Origin: Dendrocalamus latiflorus
Lineage: Eukaryota; Streptophyta; Magnoliopsida; Poales; Poaceae
DNA length: 64,000 nucleotides
Direction: 5' to 3'
Assembly (NCBI GenBank): GCA_017311315.1
Contig: CM029609.1
Span: forward strand, 41,541,969 to 41,605,968
Shown: piece by piece, positions 1 through 10,066 of the stretch
Numbering within the stretch: the stretch's first letter is position 1
Layout of the letters: each line of letters starts with the position of its first letter
Notes under the pieces: model-generated
The model's input: the letters and a program-made list of their open reading frames with translations, nothing else
Told to the model about the DNA's origin: nothing
Database searches by the model: none
Made by a program: the position numbers and the translations under genes

Positions 1-403
1 GCCCAGCGGACGGGTCGGCACAGGTATGATCGCCTCGCGAGCTCCCGAGCTGCCGGTGAGCGTCGCGGCGAGGGCGGAGAGGTTGGTTGTCGGAGCGCTG
101 GTGACGGGGTTGGCCGTCGCGGCGCCGGTGGCGGGGTCGGTCGTCACAGCGCCAGCGACGGGGTTGGCCGTCGCGGCGCTGGTGGCGGGGTCGGTCGTTG
201 CAGCGCGAGCGTCGACGTCCTCGACCACCGCGCCTGCGTCGTCGTCCGCGCCCGCAGCAGCCGATGCCGAAGCCCTGGTGCTCATGCGGCGCCCCGACCC
301 AGCCGCCTTTTTTCCCTTCGCCGCCGCCGACGAAGCTTTTTTCGGTGCCATCCTTCTTCGGACTTCAGGCTTGCTCCTGTCCTCCCCACGGACAGCGTTT
401 TTG
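1..403. other. GC-rich flank with a 54-bp tandem duplication; no supported gene
   Basis: This GC-rich stretch ends where the terminal inverted repeat of the Mutator-like element begins. A 54-bp unit beginning at 103 is repeated at 157 with few differences; 54 bp is 18 codons, so the repeat keeps a frame open. The + strand frame 26-412 is Ala/Val/Gly-rich low complexity with no recognisable domain and runs into the transposon, so I do not call it a gene. It may be part of a host exon interrupted by the element. Confidence 0.4.
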
Positions 404-655
404 TACGGATAATCCGTTTTTTATTCGAAAATACATAAATATACCCGCGACAAAATTTTTTACAAAAATAATCTCCAGTCGCCACCCCATTGGGCGACTG
501 CTACCTTTCGCCCAACCGGGAGGCGACATTTAGGGAATCTGTGTACCGTTGGGCGACTACTGCAATCGCTGTACGGTTGAGCGACTTCGATTGAAGTCGC
601 CCAACCGTTGAGCGACTTCAATTGCAGTCGCCCAACCGTAGGGCGACTGCAATTA
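404..655 (+). repeat. left terminal inverted repeat of the MULE
   Basis: The repeat pairs with 5341-5592 in reverse complement. Its inner half is built of short self-complementary modules of the form GTCGCCCAA...TTGGGCGAC, so each single strand can fold into several hairpins as well as pair with the other end. Confidence 0.9.
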
Positions 656-831
656 TGCCGCCCACTAACCCCGAGCACATTCCCCTCGTTCTGCCATTCT
701 ACTCATTCATTCTGCCCAGAGAGAAGAGAGGAGGAAGAGGAAGAAAAGAAGAGGAGAAGAGAGGGAGGAGGGGAAGAAAAGGAGGTGAGGAGAGAAGAGA
801 AGTCGAAGCTATTCAATCGATTTGGATCCAG

Positions 832-913
832 GTATTTTTTTTAATTATGTTGTATTTACAGTCTTCAACTCCCATGTTATTTGACATGTCGTAAATTTCA
901 ATCATACATGTAG
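832..913 (+). other. possible 5' UTR intron of the MULE transposase gene
   Basis: A GT donor after GATCCAG and an acceptor CATGTAG bracket an AT-rich 82-bp stretch that ends 13 bp before the ATG at 927. This is a prediction from splice-site appearance only. Confidence 0.35.
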
Positions 914-926
914 GCATACATCATTA

Positions 927-2625
927 ATGGCCAGTACTACATTGAGAGTGTATTATGGTGTTGGAATCATTCGTGATGGTCCGACTGGTGTGGATTTGAG
1001 CGATTTTCCGCAAGTCACTCTCGTACTTCCGGATGACGAGAATGCTCAAATGACAGATGTGCAGCATTGGCTGACCCAGAGTTTTTCATTGGACCCCGAG
1101 GTGTGCAGCGTCGTTGTGCAAGGGCTTTGGAGCCGGTCTTCCACTGACATCAGATGGGAGTTGAAGACATTGGTGCGCTCTGGTTCGTGGAAGGGCTTTG
1201 TGCAAGGGTGCCGGCGCCGTGGATACGAGTGTGTCCTGCTTGTGCAACCGTGCTCACTACAAGCAGCTGCGCAAGCTCGTGCGTCCGCCTATGCTTCGGG
1301 GGGTGCTAGCACCTCGGGCGGGCCGCACGTCGGTGGAGCATAATGAGTATATCGTGCATCAGATGGAATCTGATGACCAGAGGGCATGGGATGAAGAGCA
1401 AGCTGTAGAGGACGACGAGGAGGACAGTTCCGATGATGAAGAAGTTCCTATCCCCGAAGAATGGAACCAGTATAATGCGGAGGGTGTTTCCGCACATGAT
1501 GAGCATGAATCGCCATGGGAGTATCATCAAACAGAGGTTCGGGTGCATGCTATGTTTGCTGACAAGGAAGCGCTGCAGGATGCCATCAAACTTTGGGCCC
1601 TTTCAATGCAACGGACATTTCGCGTCGTCAAATCAAGCCAGGAGCAGTACACTGTGAAGTGCGAGCAGACTGGTTGTCCTTTTAGGGTGCACGCACGTAG
1701 ACCCAAGTATGAGACTCATTGGATTGTGTCCAAGGTGGAGCCGCACTCCTGCATTGTAAACACAGTCTTGGCGAGGCATCGTAACCTGACGTCCGGATTT
1801 ATCGCCAATTTGATGTATGGGGAGATAGTGGAGAAGAAAGATGTTGCGGCCACACATATTATGCTAGCTATTGAGAATAAATTCAAGTATAAGATTAGCT
1901 ACGCGAAGGCGTGGCGTGCGAAGCAAAAGGCGTTGGAAAAACGTTTTGGCACTTTCGAAGCGGCGTACGACAACCTTCCTCGTATGCTTAAGGTGTTGCA
2001 GCAAAGGAACCCCGACACGTACATCGAGAGGCACGCGAGTGCCGCGCTTCATGCGGCCAATCCCGGAGCCCAGTATTCGTCAAAAATTACTGCGTACATG
2101 GAGGCAAAGGCACAGAAGGGTCAATTGCACACAGTGCATGTCATGGGCAACAGGGAGCATCGTTTCGAGGTGGTACTCCGTGATAGAGCCGGATTTGGGA
2201 CATCTCGTTCACTTGTTACTCACGATGTATGCCTTGGAGATCATGCAAACGAACCTAGCTGCACATGCAACAAGCTTAAGTTGTTACACAGGCCATGCTC
2301 TCATGTCCTCGCTGCATGCGGGACCGTGCGCATGGATCCTTCTAACTTCATGTCCGAGTACTTTTTCAAGGAGAGAATACTGCAAGCTTGGTGTGGGGAG
2401 CTCCGGGGGTTCAGGGCAGTGGGAAACTTCGCCACTTTGGACATTTCAGCGAGGACCTGGGTTCCGGATATTAACATGCTGAAGGGTGGGAAGGGTCGGC
2501 GACAGAGCCGACGTATTAGAAATGACATGGACGTATCACAAGCTGGAACATCTGGTGCACGTTGTGGGCGATGCGGTCAGGAGGGGCACACAGCTAGACG
2601 ATGCAATGCATTTCCGGATCAGTAG
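927..2625 (+). pseudogene. MuDR-type transposase relic lacking the DDE catalytic core
   Basis: Two overlapping frames make one relic. The first (927-1343, 138 aa) starts at an ATG; the second (open from 1198 to the stop at 2625) continues after a one-base frame change. The second frame has an acidic stretch, then a MuDR N-terminal DNA-binding domain (roughly residues 113-190, with conserved CPFRVHARR and HSC motifs). Near the C-terminus come a SWIM zinc finger (CTC...CSH, about residues 355-369) and a CCHC knuckle (CGRCGQEGHTARRC). Family members carry a DDE domain of several hundred residues between these two regions. Here the sequence passes directly from LKVLQQRNPDTYIERHA to the pre-SWIM part, so the core appears deleted in frame. 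It could bind DNA but should not catalyse transposition. Alternative: the overlap hides an intron rather than a frameshift. Confidence 0.82.
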
Positions 2626-3009
2626 TTGGTGTTGTAATGCATGCTAAAATTCATGTACCAGTTGTAAACCTTGTATGTTACATCCCTTTTCTGTAATGCA
2701 CTTATTTCGTTGAACGTAATGTTTCCCTTTTAAGTATTGCAATTTATTGGTGGCTACGAATCCACTTTTATTACGAAACTACAGGCTCTAAAGTGCCTAC
2801 ATAGAGTAATTTATTGCGAGATGACAAAAGATGCCAGCTTTGCCCAGTCACGCACTTACAACACGAAACAACACATACATTGCACTTGCAGGATCTATGG
2901 AAAGTACTACACCCAACAATTTTACTAAACACAACAGTCCTACCGCCACAGCATCAACACATCAACAACTACATGAAATAAAATACGACACAACCATAAC
3001 CCTCGTTAC
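2626..3009. other. 3' flank between convergent MULE genes
   Basis: The stretch is AT-rich and lies between the transposase stop and the 3' end of the GRF gene on the - strand. It contains one diverged single copy of the motif found in the 25-bp minisatellite (around 2779-2815, sharing GCCTACATAGAG and TTTATTGC). No gene is seen. Confidence 0.5.
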
Positions 3010-3624
3010 CTACACGCCAAACGAGCCTCGTGGCACCCACATGGAGAATTGCTGAGGGGGCCGCCTCGGACGTGGCTGGCCGTCGTGGGAGTGGCATGCA
3101 CATATGCAGCTCGGGTTCGCGCAGCAACATGTGGGATCGTAAGAGCTTCCTATATTCACGACCTCCTCGTTGCCCCTCTCGCGTTGCATCTGTTCGCGGA
3201 GGTCGTTGTTCTCCTCAGTCAGACTCTCCATTCGGTTCTCCAAGTCCCATATTCGATCCCATAATGTACCCACATAACGATCAACATATCGTTCATGAGG
3301 AGGGTCGATCCAGCGGGAGAAGTCGCATTTTGCAATCTGCAAAAAAAAAGGACGGTAAACTTCGCGGGTCCATAAGCAATATAAGAATGTAATATTACTA
3401 TTTTGTACCCCGTAGCGTGAGCATCGGAAGAAACGTCGCCCGCCATCGTTCGGGGAATCTAAGATCTGGACGACCGCGTACTCATTGTGTCTGCATTTCG
3501 GCCACGCTGGTTGAGCACGCCGACTTGATATCAATCGGTACTGTGGACCGAACATATCCCTCCTTTCTAAGGGAATGTCGTCCTTCGGTGACCCAAATCC
3601 CACTGGCCCCTCGGCTTCCGACAT
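3010..3624 (-). CDS. GRF-type zinc finger plus coiled-coil protein carried by the MULE (gene A)
   Basis: The coding sequence is complement(join(3010..3336, 3409..3624)), 180 aa. The 72-bp intron begins GTACAAA and ends TTTGCAG; removing it restores a compact GRF finger: C44 and H46, then GGRRFFRC (C68), then AKCDFSRW (C76). The intron length is a multiple of three and has no stop, so unspliced RNA would also stay open. Downstream there is a predicted coiled coil (WDLENRMESLTEENNDL and following) and a Cys-rich segment (PTCCCANPSCICAC). GRF fingers in TOP3A, NEIL3 and APE2 bind single-stranded DNA; the role of this one is unknown. A TATA-like TATAAGTAG lies about 70 bp upstream of the ATG. The gene is divergent from gene B at 4279 and shares its domain order and intron position. 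Confidence 0.72.
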   Translation of the reverse strand: MSEAEGPVGFGSPKDDIPLERRDMFGPQYRLISSRRAQPAWPKCRHNEYAVVQILDSPNDGGRRFFRCSRYGVQNSNITFLYCLWTREVYRPFFLQIAKCDFSRWIDPPHERYVDRYVGTLWDRIWDLENRMESLTEENNDLREQMQRERGNEEVVNIGSSYDPTCCCANPSCICACHSHDGQPRPRRPPQQFSMWVPRGSFGV

Positions 3625-3694
3625 GGTATGTTTCACCACGAAAGAGATGGTTCTTCTTTGTTCGATTTACAATGTCATGGGACCCCAACCGTGC

Positions 3695-3703
3695 TACTTA
3701 TAG
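3695..3703 (-). promoter_or_regulatory. TATA-like box of GRF gene A
   Basis: On the - strand this reads TATAAGTAG, placed about 70 bp upstream of the chosen ATG. It lies just outside the minisatellite. Confidence 0.4.
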
Positions 3704-3729
3704 CAACACGGAGGGACATTTAATGCTAC

Positions 3730-4140
3730 ACTGGCCTCTGAAAAGCCTACATAGAGACATTTATTGCTACACTGGCCTCTGAAAAGCCTACATAGACTGG
3801 CCTCTGAAAAGCCTACATAGACTGGCCTCTGAAAAGCCTACATAGACTGGCCTCTGAAAAGCCTACATAGACTGGCCTCTGAAAAGCCTACATACACTGG
3901 GCTCTGAAAAGCCTACATAGACTGGCCTCTGAAAAGCCTACATAGACTGGCCTCTGAAAAGCCTACATACACTGGCCTCTGAAAAGCCTACATAGACTGG
4001 CCTCTGAAAAGCCTACATAGACTGGCCTCTGAAAAGCCTACATACACTGGCCTCTGAAAAGCCTACATAGACTGGGCTCTGAAAAGCCTACATAGACTGG
4101 CCTCTGAAAAGCCTACATAGACTGGCCTCTGAAAAGCCTG
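3730..4140. repeat. 25-bp minisatellite, about 16 units
   Basis: The unit is ACTGGCCTCTGAAAAGCCTACATAG (given here as the 10-mer ACTGGCCTCT followed by GAAAAGCCTACATAG). One unit lies at 3730-3754, then a 16-bp spacer, then 15 uninterrupted units from 3771, the last shortened. Variants change one or two bases, for example CATACACTGGGCTC. The array sits exactly between the divergent starts of the two GRF genes. Confidence 0.96.
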
Positions 4141-4278
4141 AAAAAGCAAAAAGATTCATATGTACTCTCCATGGACTATGCCCACTCACCAGTTCACCTG
4201 CCTACATAAAGGCATCCCATGTATTACATACCACAACACAACCTCCTCCTCAAGCCATCACAATACTACTACACAACA

Positions 4279-4885
4279 ATGTCTTCCTGGAGGTCCGACC
4301 CTTTTGGAGTGCCGGAGTGGCATGAGCGTCCGAAGTGCCATTGCGGTTTTAGGACGATGTTGTGCGTCTGGACGGATCCACTACCACGAGCCAACTACGG
4401 CCGTAGGTACTTCAAATGTCCAGACATGGATGACGACTTCGTGGTAACGACGACAACTAAATCCTTTGTTTCTCGTTATCGTTCTTCAACTTTATCCATG
4501 ACATCTACCACGACACACATAGGCTTGCAAGTTCATCGAATGGGTGGATCGGGTGCCGCCGGCATGGCCACGGAACCCTCGCGAGGTGGAAAACAAAGGA
4601 CAATACCTTGTCAAGATGGATCAGGCTCGCGAGGTGGAACGACAAATGCGGCATGAGCAAGAGCGTCGCGTGAGGGTGGACCAAATCCGTCTTAAGGGCA
4701 AGGAGGATGACCTGCAAAGGAGGCGGGAGAAGTTAAGTCTGCGTGAAGCAGCCATCAAGCGTCAGGAGGAAGAGCTTCAAGCTCGTGAGGCAGCTCTCAA
4801 GACCAAGACTGACAGGAAGAAAGATGCAGCGGAGCCATCTTCAGGGCGCGACAAAAAGGGCAAACAACCACGCTACACCCAGTAG
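4279..4885 (+). CDS. GRF-type zinc finger plus coiled-coil protein carried by the MULE (gene B)
   Basis: The coding sequence is join(4279..4443, 4523..4885), 175 aa. The first exon begins MSSWRSDPFG and carries C20, C22 and GRRYFKC (C47). The 79-bp intron runs from GTAACG to CACATAG. The second exon supplies ACKFIEWVDR (C57), completing a GRF finger. Residues about 80-155 are a highly charged coiled coil (EVERQMRHEQERR, LSLREAAIKRQEEELQARE), followed by a basic tail. The intron falls at the same place in the finger as in the divergent gene A, so the two look like old duplicates. An upstream CTACATAAAGG (about 4203) may be the TATA box. The biochemical role is unknown; single-stranded DNA binding would fit the family. 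Confidence 0.75.
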
Positions 4886-5340
4886 ACAAAATGTAATATT
4901 CCCTAAGGCATGTTACGACTAGCGGTGGAGTTCTGAACATTACAAGTACAGAGTTCCACACATGCCACTGGTCACATCACTTATCACTTTATGTATCGAC
5001 CGTTCTTCGGTCAATCGTGCCTAAAAAAAATTGACCAAATTTTTTTTTGCATCTACAACTTACATTGAACATAAACTTCTATTACAACTTTATCTGATTT
5101 TTACGCAGTTTATAACTAAAAAATTGACAAAACATACAAAAATCACGCGGATTGCAAACCCTTAAAACATATCAATGTATATATCAAACGTTCTACAGTC
5201 AATTGTACTTACAAAAAATTTCTCAAAATTTTAAATGCACCTACAACATACAATAAACATAAACTTTTATTACAACTATACCATATTTTTTTCCAGTTTA
5301 AAACTACAAAATTGATAAAACTCTAAAAATTCACGGGGAC
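4886..5340. other. AT-rich spacer inside the MULE
   Basis: No coding sequence is seen between gene B and the right TIR. Two related blocks (about 4990-5110 and 5180-5330) share phrases such as TATCGACCGTTC/TATCAAACGTTC and ACATAAACTTTTATTACAACT, pointing to an old internal duplication. Confidence 0.5.
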
Positions 5341-5592
5341 TGAGTAAAGTCGCCCATCCACTGGGCGACTGCAATTGAAGTCGCCCAACGGTTGGGCGAC
5401 TGCAATCAAAGTCGCTCAACCGTACAGCGATTGCAGTAGTCGCCCAACGATACACAGATTCCCTAAATGTCGCCTCCCGGTTGGGCGAAAAATAGCAGTC
5501 GCCCAATGGGGTGGCGACTGAAGATTATTTTTGTAAAAAATTTTGTCGCGGGTATATTTATGTATTTCCGAATAAAAAACGGATTATCCGTA
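5341..5592 (-). repeat. right terminal inverted repeat of the MULE
   Basis: This is the reverse complement of 404-655 with a small number of substitutions, ending GGATTATCCGTA at 5592. Confidence 0.9.
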
Positions 5593-5607
5593 AAAAAAAT
5601 TCCCAAC

Positions 5608-5859
5608 TGTTGTGGCTACAGACCAAACAGAGAGAGAGATGGTAGTGGAGAGTTGGGAGAGAGTAACGAGTAATGGCTTGGTCCCCCCCATGGCCTGTGT
5701 TCCATACATATATATACACATGGGGAGTACTTTTACAATTATACCCTTACATCTGAGTATCCCCTTCAGGGGCACTTATGTCATTACACATGGCCTATTC
5801 TGGGCCTTATAACCTTCTACCAGGCCTGCTGGGATTAGGTGGGGGCCACCCCTACAACA
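5608..5859. mobile_element. short solo LTR (copy 1 of a family seen again at 42034)
   Basis: It starts TGTTGTGGCTACAG and ends CCTACAACA, 252 bp, with a TATA-like ATACATATATATAC inside. The sequence at 42034-42279 is closely similar over the whole length with the same ends, which defines the boundaries. TG...CA ends and size fit a solo LTR of a small LTR retrotransposon. No clear target duplication is visible here. Confidence 0.72.
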
Positions 5860-5919
5860 GATACATTTTTTAGTTTAAAGAAAAGATGCACCGAAACTGA
5901 GCAAAATCCAAAATTTGTG

Positions 5920-7125
5920 GATACAACTTGCTCGTGGATGGATGATAACCAAGATGAGTCTAGATGTATTCTTATATGTCATAACAAGTTAGATCACCAA
6001 AGAAGTTAAGCTAAAAACTCTCAGATCATGAGATGGAACATAGAGGCCAAAGTCAAGTGAAAACTTAGTTTTCTCATGAACTTACTATCAATGTGCCTAG
6101 ATAGGTGAAAATATATTCACATAGATTATCTCTATCTCTTACATGTCCTTGACACAACATGATCAAGAGAAAAGAACAAAACCAATCAAAACAAAAGTAC
6201 ATCAATCAAAACAAGAGAGACTCAAGGAAATACACAAAGATTGATGTATTGCTTACTTGAAAAGGTAGATTTTACGGGCATACTATCTTGGAGGACAAAG
6301 AGCACACAAGACACTCACTCTCAAACACTAACCCTAGACATGAGAGCACAAGAGAGATGAGTTGGATGGTTAACCATATGTCACTATCCCAACCCCTTTT
6401 ATAGGTGGACAACCAATCACCTCTACCCCTTAGTGGATACTGTCCACTTATCACAATGGGGATACCTGTTAACCCCACACACACGAGTTTTACTCACACA
6501 AGTTTCGTATGCATATTTTTCAAAGCATATAAACCCAAATCCGTTAAATCCTTAACTTTGGTCCATCTTAATCAATCCATCTCCATCTTCACCTAAACCA
6601 CTCTCCCAAGTGTCACTTATGCATTATGGTTTTGATCCAAGGCAGATTCCAGTATTTTGGGGTATTTTGGCTAAACAACCAAAATACCCCTCGTTGACTC
6701 GGTCTTCACCATTCTTTGCAAGCAATCGCCATGCTTGCCACGCGCCGCCAAGTCTCTCCCGTTCCGGTTTCACCGAACCAAGGCTCACTTGACCCATCCA
6801 AGCTACATGGTGTCATCCCGCTGTTCGAACTCGTATTCCACATTTCCCGCCTTTCTCGTGCCATACTTGAGCTCACTGTCTCAGCTGTCATTCTCGATTG
6901 TTCTGAGCCTCAACTCCTCTATGAGCCTAGCCTCGATCCGCGCCGTTAACCACGGTTGACTCCAAGCGACCCTGCACATTCAAAGACAAATAAATCGTTT
7001 CCAAGCATAAGTTGTTCACAATTTGACTCATGTTAGTCAAAATATGCATCATACAATCTTAATGCAAAGACCTAGGTCACCCCAGCTCAATCCATGACTC
7101 AATTTCCCTAAACCCTATTTTTCTA
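5920..7125. repeat. diverged dispersed repeat, copy A (left of the kinesin gene)
   Basis: It aligns by eye in the same orientation with about 16410-17625. Shared anchors include GCATATTTTTCAAAGCATATAA, TTTTGATCCAAG and GACTCAATTTCCC (the first shortened: ATATTTTTCAAAGCATATAA). Reading frames are broken and no protein is recognisable. It is followed by a cluster of CGGTACTACCG-type inverted motifs, as in subterminal regions of CACTA elements, so a CACTA-like origin is possible. Confidence 0.65.
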
Positions 7126-7136
7126 TGAAGATTGGT

Positions 7137-7345
7137 AGTACCACACGTAACATGTTAGTACTACCGCACTATGGTGCTACCGCTCCCCCAAAGCGGTACT
7201 ATCGCACCCTGCACTGGACCTCTCTGAAAAAACGTATCGCAACTTAGACCGGAACTACCGTTCGTGCGGTATAACTGCGCTCACAACGTTGGTACTACTG
7301 CTCTGCGGTATAACCGCGCTAACACTTGCGGTACTACCGATTTTC
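7137..7345. repeat. cluster of short inverted motifs (GGTACTACCG type)
   Basis: Variants of GTAGTACC, GCGGTACTA, GCGGTATAAC and GGTACTACCG recur in both orientations about a dozen times. The arrangement resembles a transposon subterminal repeat region. No coding sequence is seen. Confidence 0.5.
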
Positions 7346-7503
7346 CTTACACTTCGAGAAAATAGTCCAGACAACCTGCGGTCTTTGCAAAAATACTTAA
7401 CTATTCTATGAAACTTGCAATGGTTCATCGCAACATTATCCTAGATTTTCTCACATGGTCCTTCAACATTTATTTTCGATTAGAGAGCCCTCGAAGATAT
7501 TGT

Positions 7504-7781
7504 GGCATGTACAATGATACATGTCAGTTGTCTATAAGTCTATGCCATATAAGATTTTAGATGATGTGAAGGAGAGAGAAAGATGTTGTCTACTATTTAA
7601 CAAACAGTTTTATAGATATCTTTCTATTATGTATACCATTATATAGACAACTCATTAATTATATGTGGCCACTACAGATAACTATATAGGCAATCCATTG
7701 TATGAGCTGTCTTTAGTTCTATCTATAAATGATATGAAGATGTATTACAAACAACCACCGTCTATACCATTGTACATACCC
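7504..7781. mobile_element. MITE with imperfect terminal inverted repeats
   Basis: The left end GGCATGTACAATGATA pairs with the right end TACCATTGTACATACC. The interior is AT-rich without coding potential. No target duplication could be fixed. Confidence 0.5.
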
Positions 7782-8640
7782 CTACACACTTATACTCCTT
7801 AAACGGCAAGGCAGAGGGTACCATCTCTTGCGGTTGCATTCCAGATGCTTTTGGATTTTGCCCTGCAACATTTGTTTCCTCTTCGGTGCAAAGCCAGTTT
7901 ACCGTGTCAATCCGTTTCGTAGCACCATTTCATCGTTTTACGCGTTTCAATTGGCGATACCATCGGAAGTTTCTTCTTCAGAAGAGAGTAATACAGCATC
8001 CACTCGACGTGGAGAGGCAGAACCGTCGTACAGTCCAAACGCACCTGACTCACACCAGTGTACCAAGTTATCCACGCAGCAGCAGTCGACGCATGCAGAT
8101 TTTTCTTTTTGCCTCCGTTCTTCCCTATCCTGCTTGATTCGATCTACTAGTACACAGTAATGCAAGCTGCACAATGTTTTACCTAGGCTTTGTATGATGG
8201 ACTTTTCTATTTTCTTTAGACTTGGCAATGCTGTGCTAATAGCATTTGGTGTCCAGTTTCATCAGAAATCAAGGCTGAAATCTGACAACTGAGGACACCT
8301 GAAATGGGACAATTATAGGTGAAAATGGAATCTGCTGCTAGATATGAACCTATGTTTTTGGTGTTGGGTGGTTCAAAAAATATTTGAAAATTCATAGATG
8401 TAGAAACTGTTAGAATATGTGCACTTGCAGAGGTTCTTGCAAAAATACGATCGTGTGTCCACTGTACAAAGGAGACAGAAGTTTGTACTTATCTTTTGTA
8501 ATTTAAGTCTGTTTCTTGTGACTTTTTGCACAATGCACATATGATCATATTTTTGCACCAATTCTAACATGTTATGCACTTCTGAAGTTTTAAAAACCTT
8601 TTGAACTACACATATGCACAAACTAAAATGTGTTCATGCT
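7782..8640. other. intergenic, upstream of the kinesin gene
   Basis: A 110-aa frame at 7828-8160 has no recognisable domain and unremarkable composition. I see no other feature in this stretch. Confidence 0.4.
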
Positions 8641-8650
8641 ATCCTTTTTT

Positions 8651-8652
<2 letters not shown>

Positions 8653-8687
<35 letters not shown>
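8653..8687. repeat. (GA)n microsatellite upstream of the kinesin gene
   Basis: An uninterrupted run of GA dinucleotides lies about 340 bp before the kinesin ATG. GA/CT tracts are common near grass promoters and 5' UTRs. Confidence 0.95.
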
Positions 8688-8692
<5 letters not shown>

Positions 8693-9023
8693 TTCATAGG
8701 AGCATAAAACTCCCTCCCCGATTATAGGCCCAGGAAAATTTTCAGCAGAGGCTTCATTTGGAGAGGTTGATGGGCTAGGCTGGGCTGGTGGTCTTCTTCT
8801 TCCTCCCGTCGCGCGCGCCTGTCGTCTCGTCTCCCTCTCCGCCACCTAAAAATAGCCACGACGGAGGAGGGAGTGGCAGCACGCTCCACGAGACACGCGT
8901 CGCCACCGCCTCCGTGCATCCCGCGCGCTCCTTACCCTCCCGTCCTCACCTCGTCGTCCCGTCGATGGCAGGCTTAAATCCCCCACATGGCCGTCTCCAT
9001 CGTTTCGTTTCAGCTCGCTTTCC

Positions 9024-10030
9024 ATGTCCCTCCGCGACCCCAACAATGCCGCGCCAGACCCATGTAAGTAAAACCTACAGCCTCTCTCTTCCCCAAACCA
9101 ACATTTCTTGGTTATTCTTGGCTACTGGTTCTTGTTCTTGATGGTTTCTTGGAATTCTTGCTGATCAATTTGTCCGTTGATTGATTGGTTGGTTCTTGTG
9201 ATGCTTGCGGGCGCAGCGAGGCGGCGGGCGGACGCCGTCGGGTGGCTGCGCGCGCTGTTCCCGGACCTGCCGCTCCCGCCGCCGCCTCACGCCTCCGACG
9301 ACGACCTGCGCGCCGCGCTCGCCGGCGGCAGGCTGCTCTGTGCGCTCCTCCGGAGGCTCTGCCCGGGCGCCCTGCTGGACGACGCGTCCACGGACAATGT
9401 CGGCAGGTTCCGGGCCGCCGTCGAGCGGATCGGCGTGCCCACCTTCAGCGCCTCCGACCTCGAGAGGGTTGCATTCTTGTCAATAATTCCTCCTTTGGGT
9501 TCTAGGCCGCGACACTAAATTCTCATTCTTGATTGACATTGGTGGCGATGCATCCATCCATCCATCCAGGGGCAAATGTCAGTTGTTGTGACCTGCATTC
9601 TTGCCCTCAAGGATCGGTTTGGAACGCGTGTCGGCGAAGACCGGAGCCTGAATTTCCTGACCAGATGCGACAGCGAAGGAAGCAGAAAGCACTTGGAAGC
9701 CAAGCTCCAAAGGGTCCTCACCAGTCCAGTTATGTCAGGTGAGATTTGCCTTGTTATTGTACTTGCAGTGATATTGGTAATGGGTTGCCATGGAATAGGT
9801 CCAATTGCCGGTTGAAACATCTTTTGTCATTCATGCTTGTTTTCAGAACCATCCTCTCCTTCATCATGGGTCGATCCGTATACTCCATCGCGGGTATTTC
9901 AGCTGAAGCAAGGGGGATATGCTGATCTTCCTGATTGTAAAATTTCAGACTTGATGAAATCGACCAGCTTGGATGTAAGTAACATGCAGCAAACTTCACC
10001 TGAAATGAGATTAATTAACTGTTTCTTGGG

Positions 10031-10066
<36 letters not shown>

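Larger units (their letters stand above)
404..5592 (+). mobile_element. Mutator-like element (MULE) with long terminal inverted repeats
   Basis: About 250 bp at 404-655 is repeated in inverted orientation at 5341-5592 with only scattered differences, starting at TACGGATAATCCG. Inside lie a MuDR-type transposase relic with SWIM and zinc-knuckle motifs (+), a GRF zinc-finger gene (-), a 25-bp minisatellite and a second GRF zinc-finger gene (+). Long TIRs plus a MuDR-family protein identify the superfamily. I could not find the 9-11 bp target duplication expected for this group. The right edge is followed 15 bp later by a solo LTR, so the outer boundary may be disturbed. With no DDE domain visible, this copy is probably not autonomous. 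Confidence 0.88.

Noticed and set aside
3730..4140. Regular 25-bp repeats resembling a CRISPR array
   Set aside because: The units are directly tandem with no unique spacers, and the genome is a plant. It is a minisatellite.
404..5592. The element as a domesticated transposase gene rather than a transposon
   Set aside because: TIRs are still nearly identical and accessory genes are present, which favours a fairly recent element copy. No sign of selection can be seen from one sequence.
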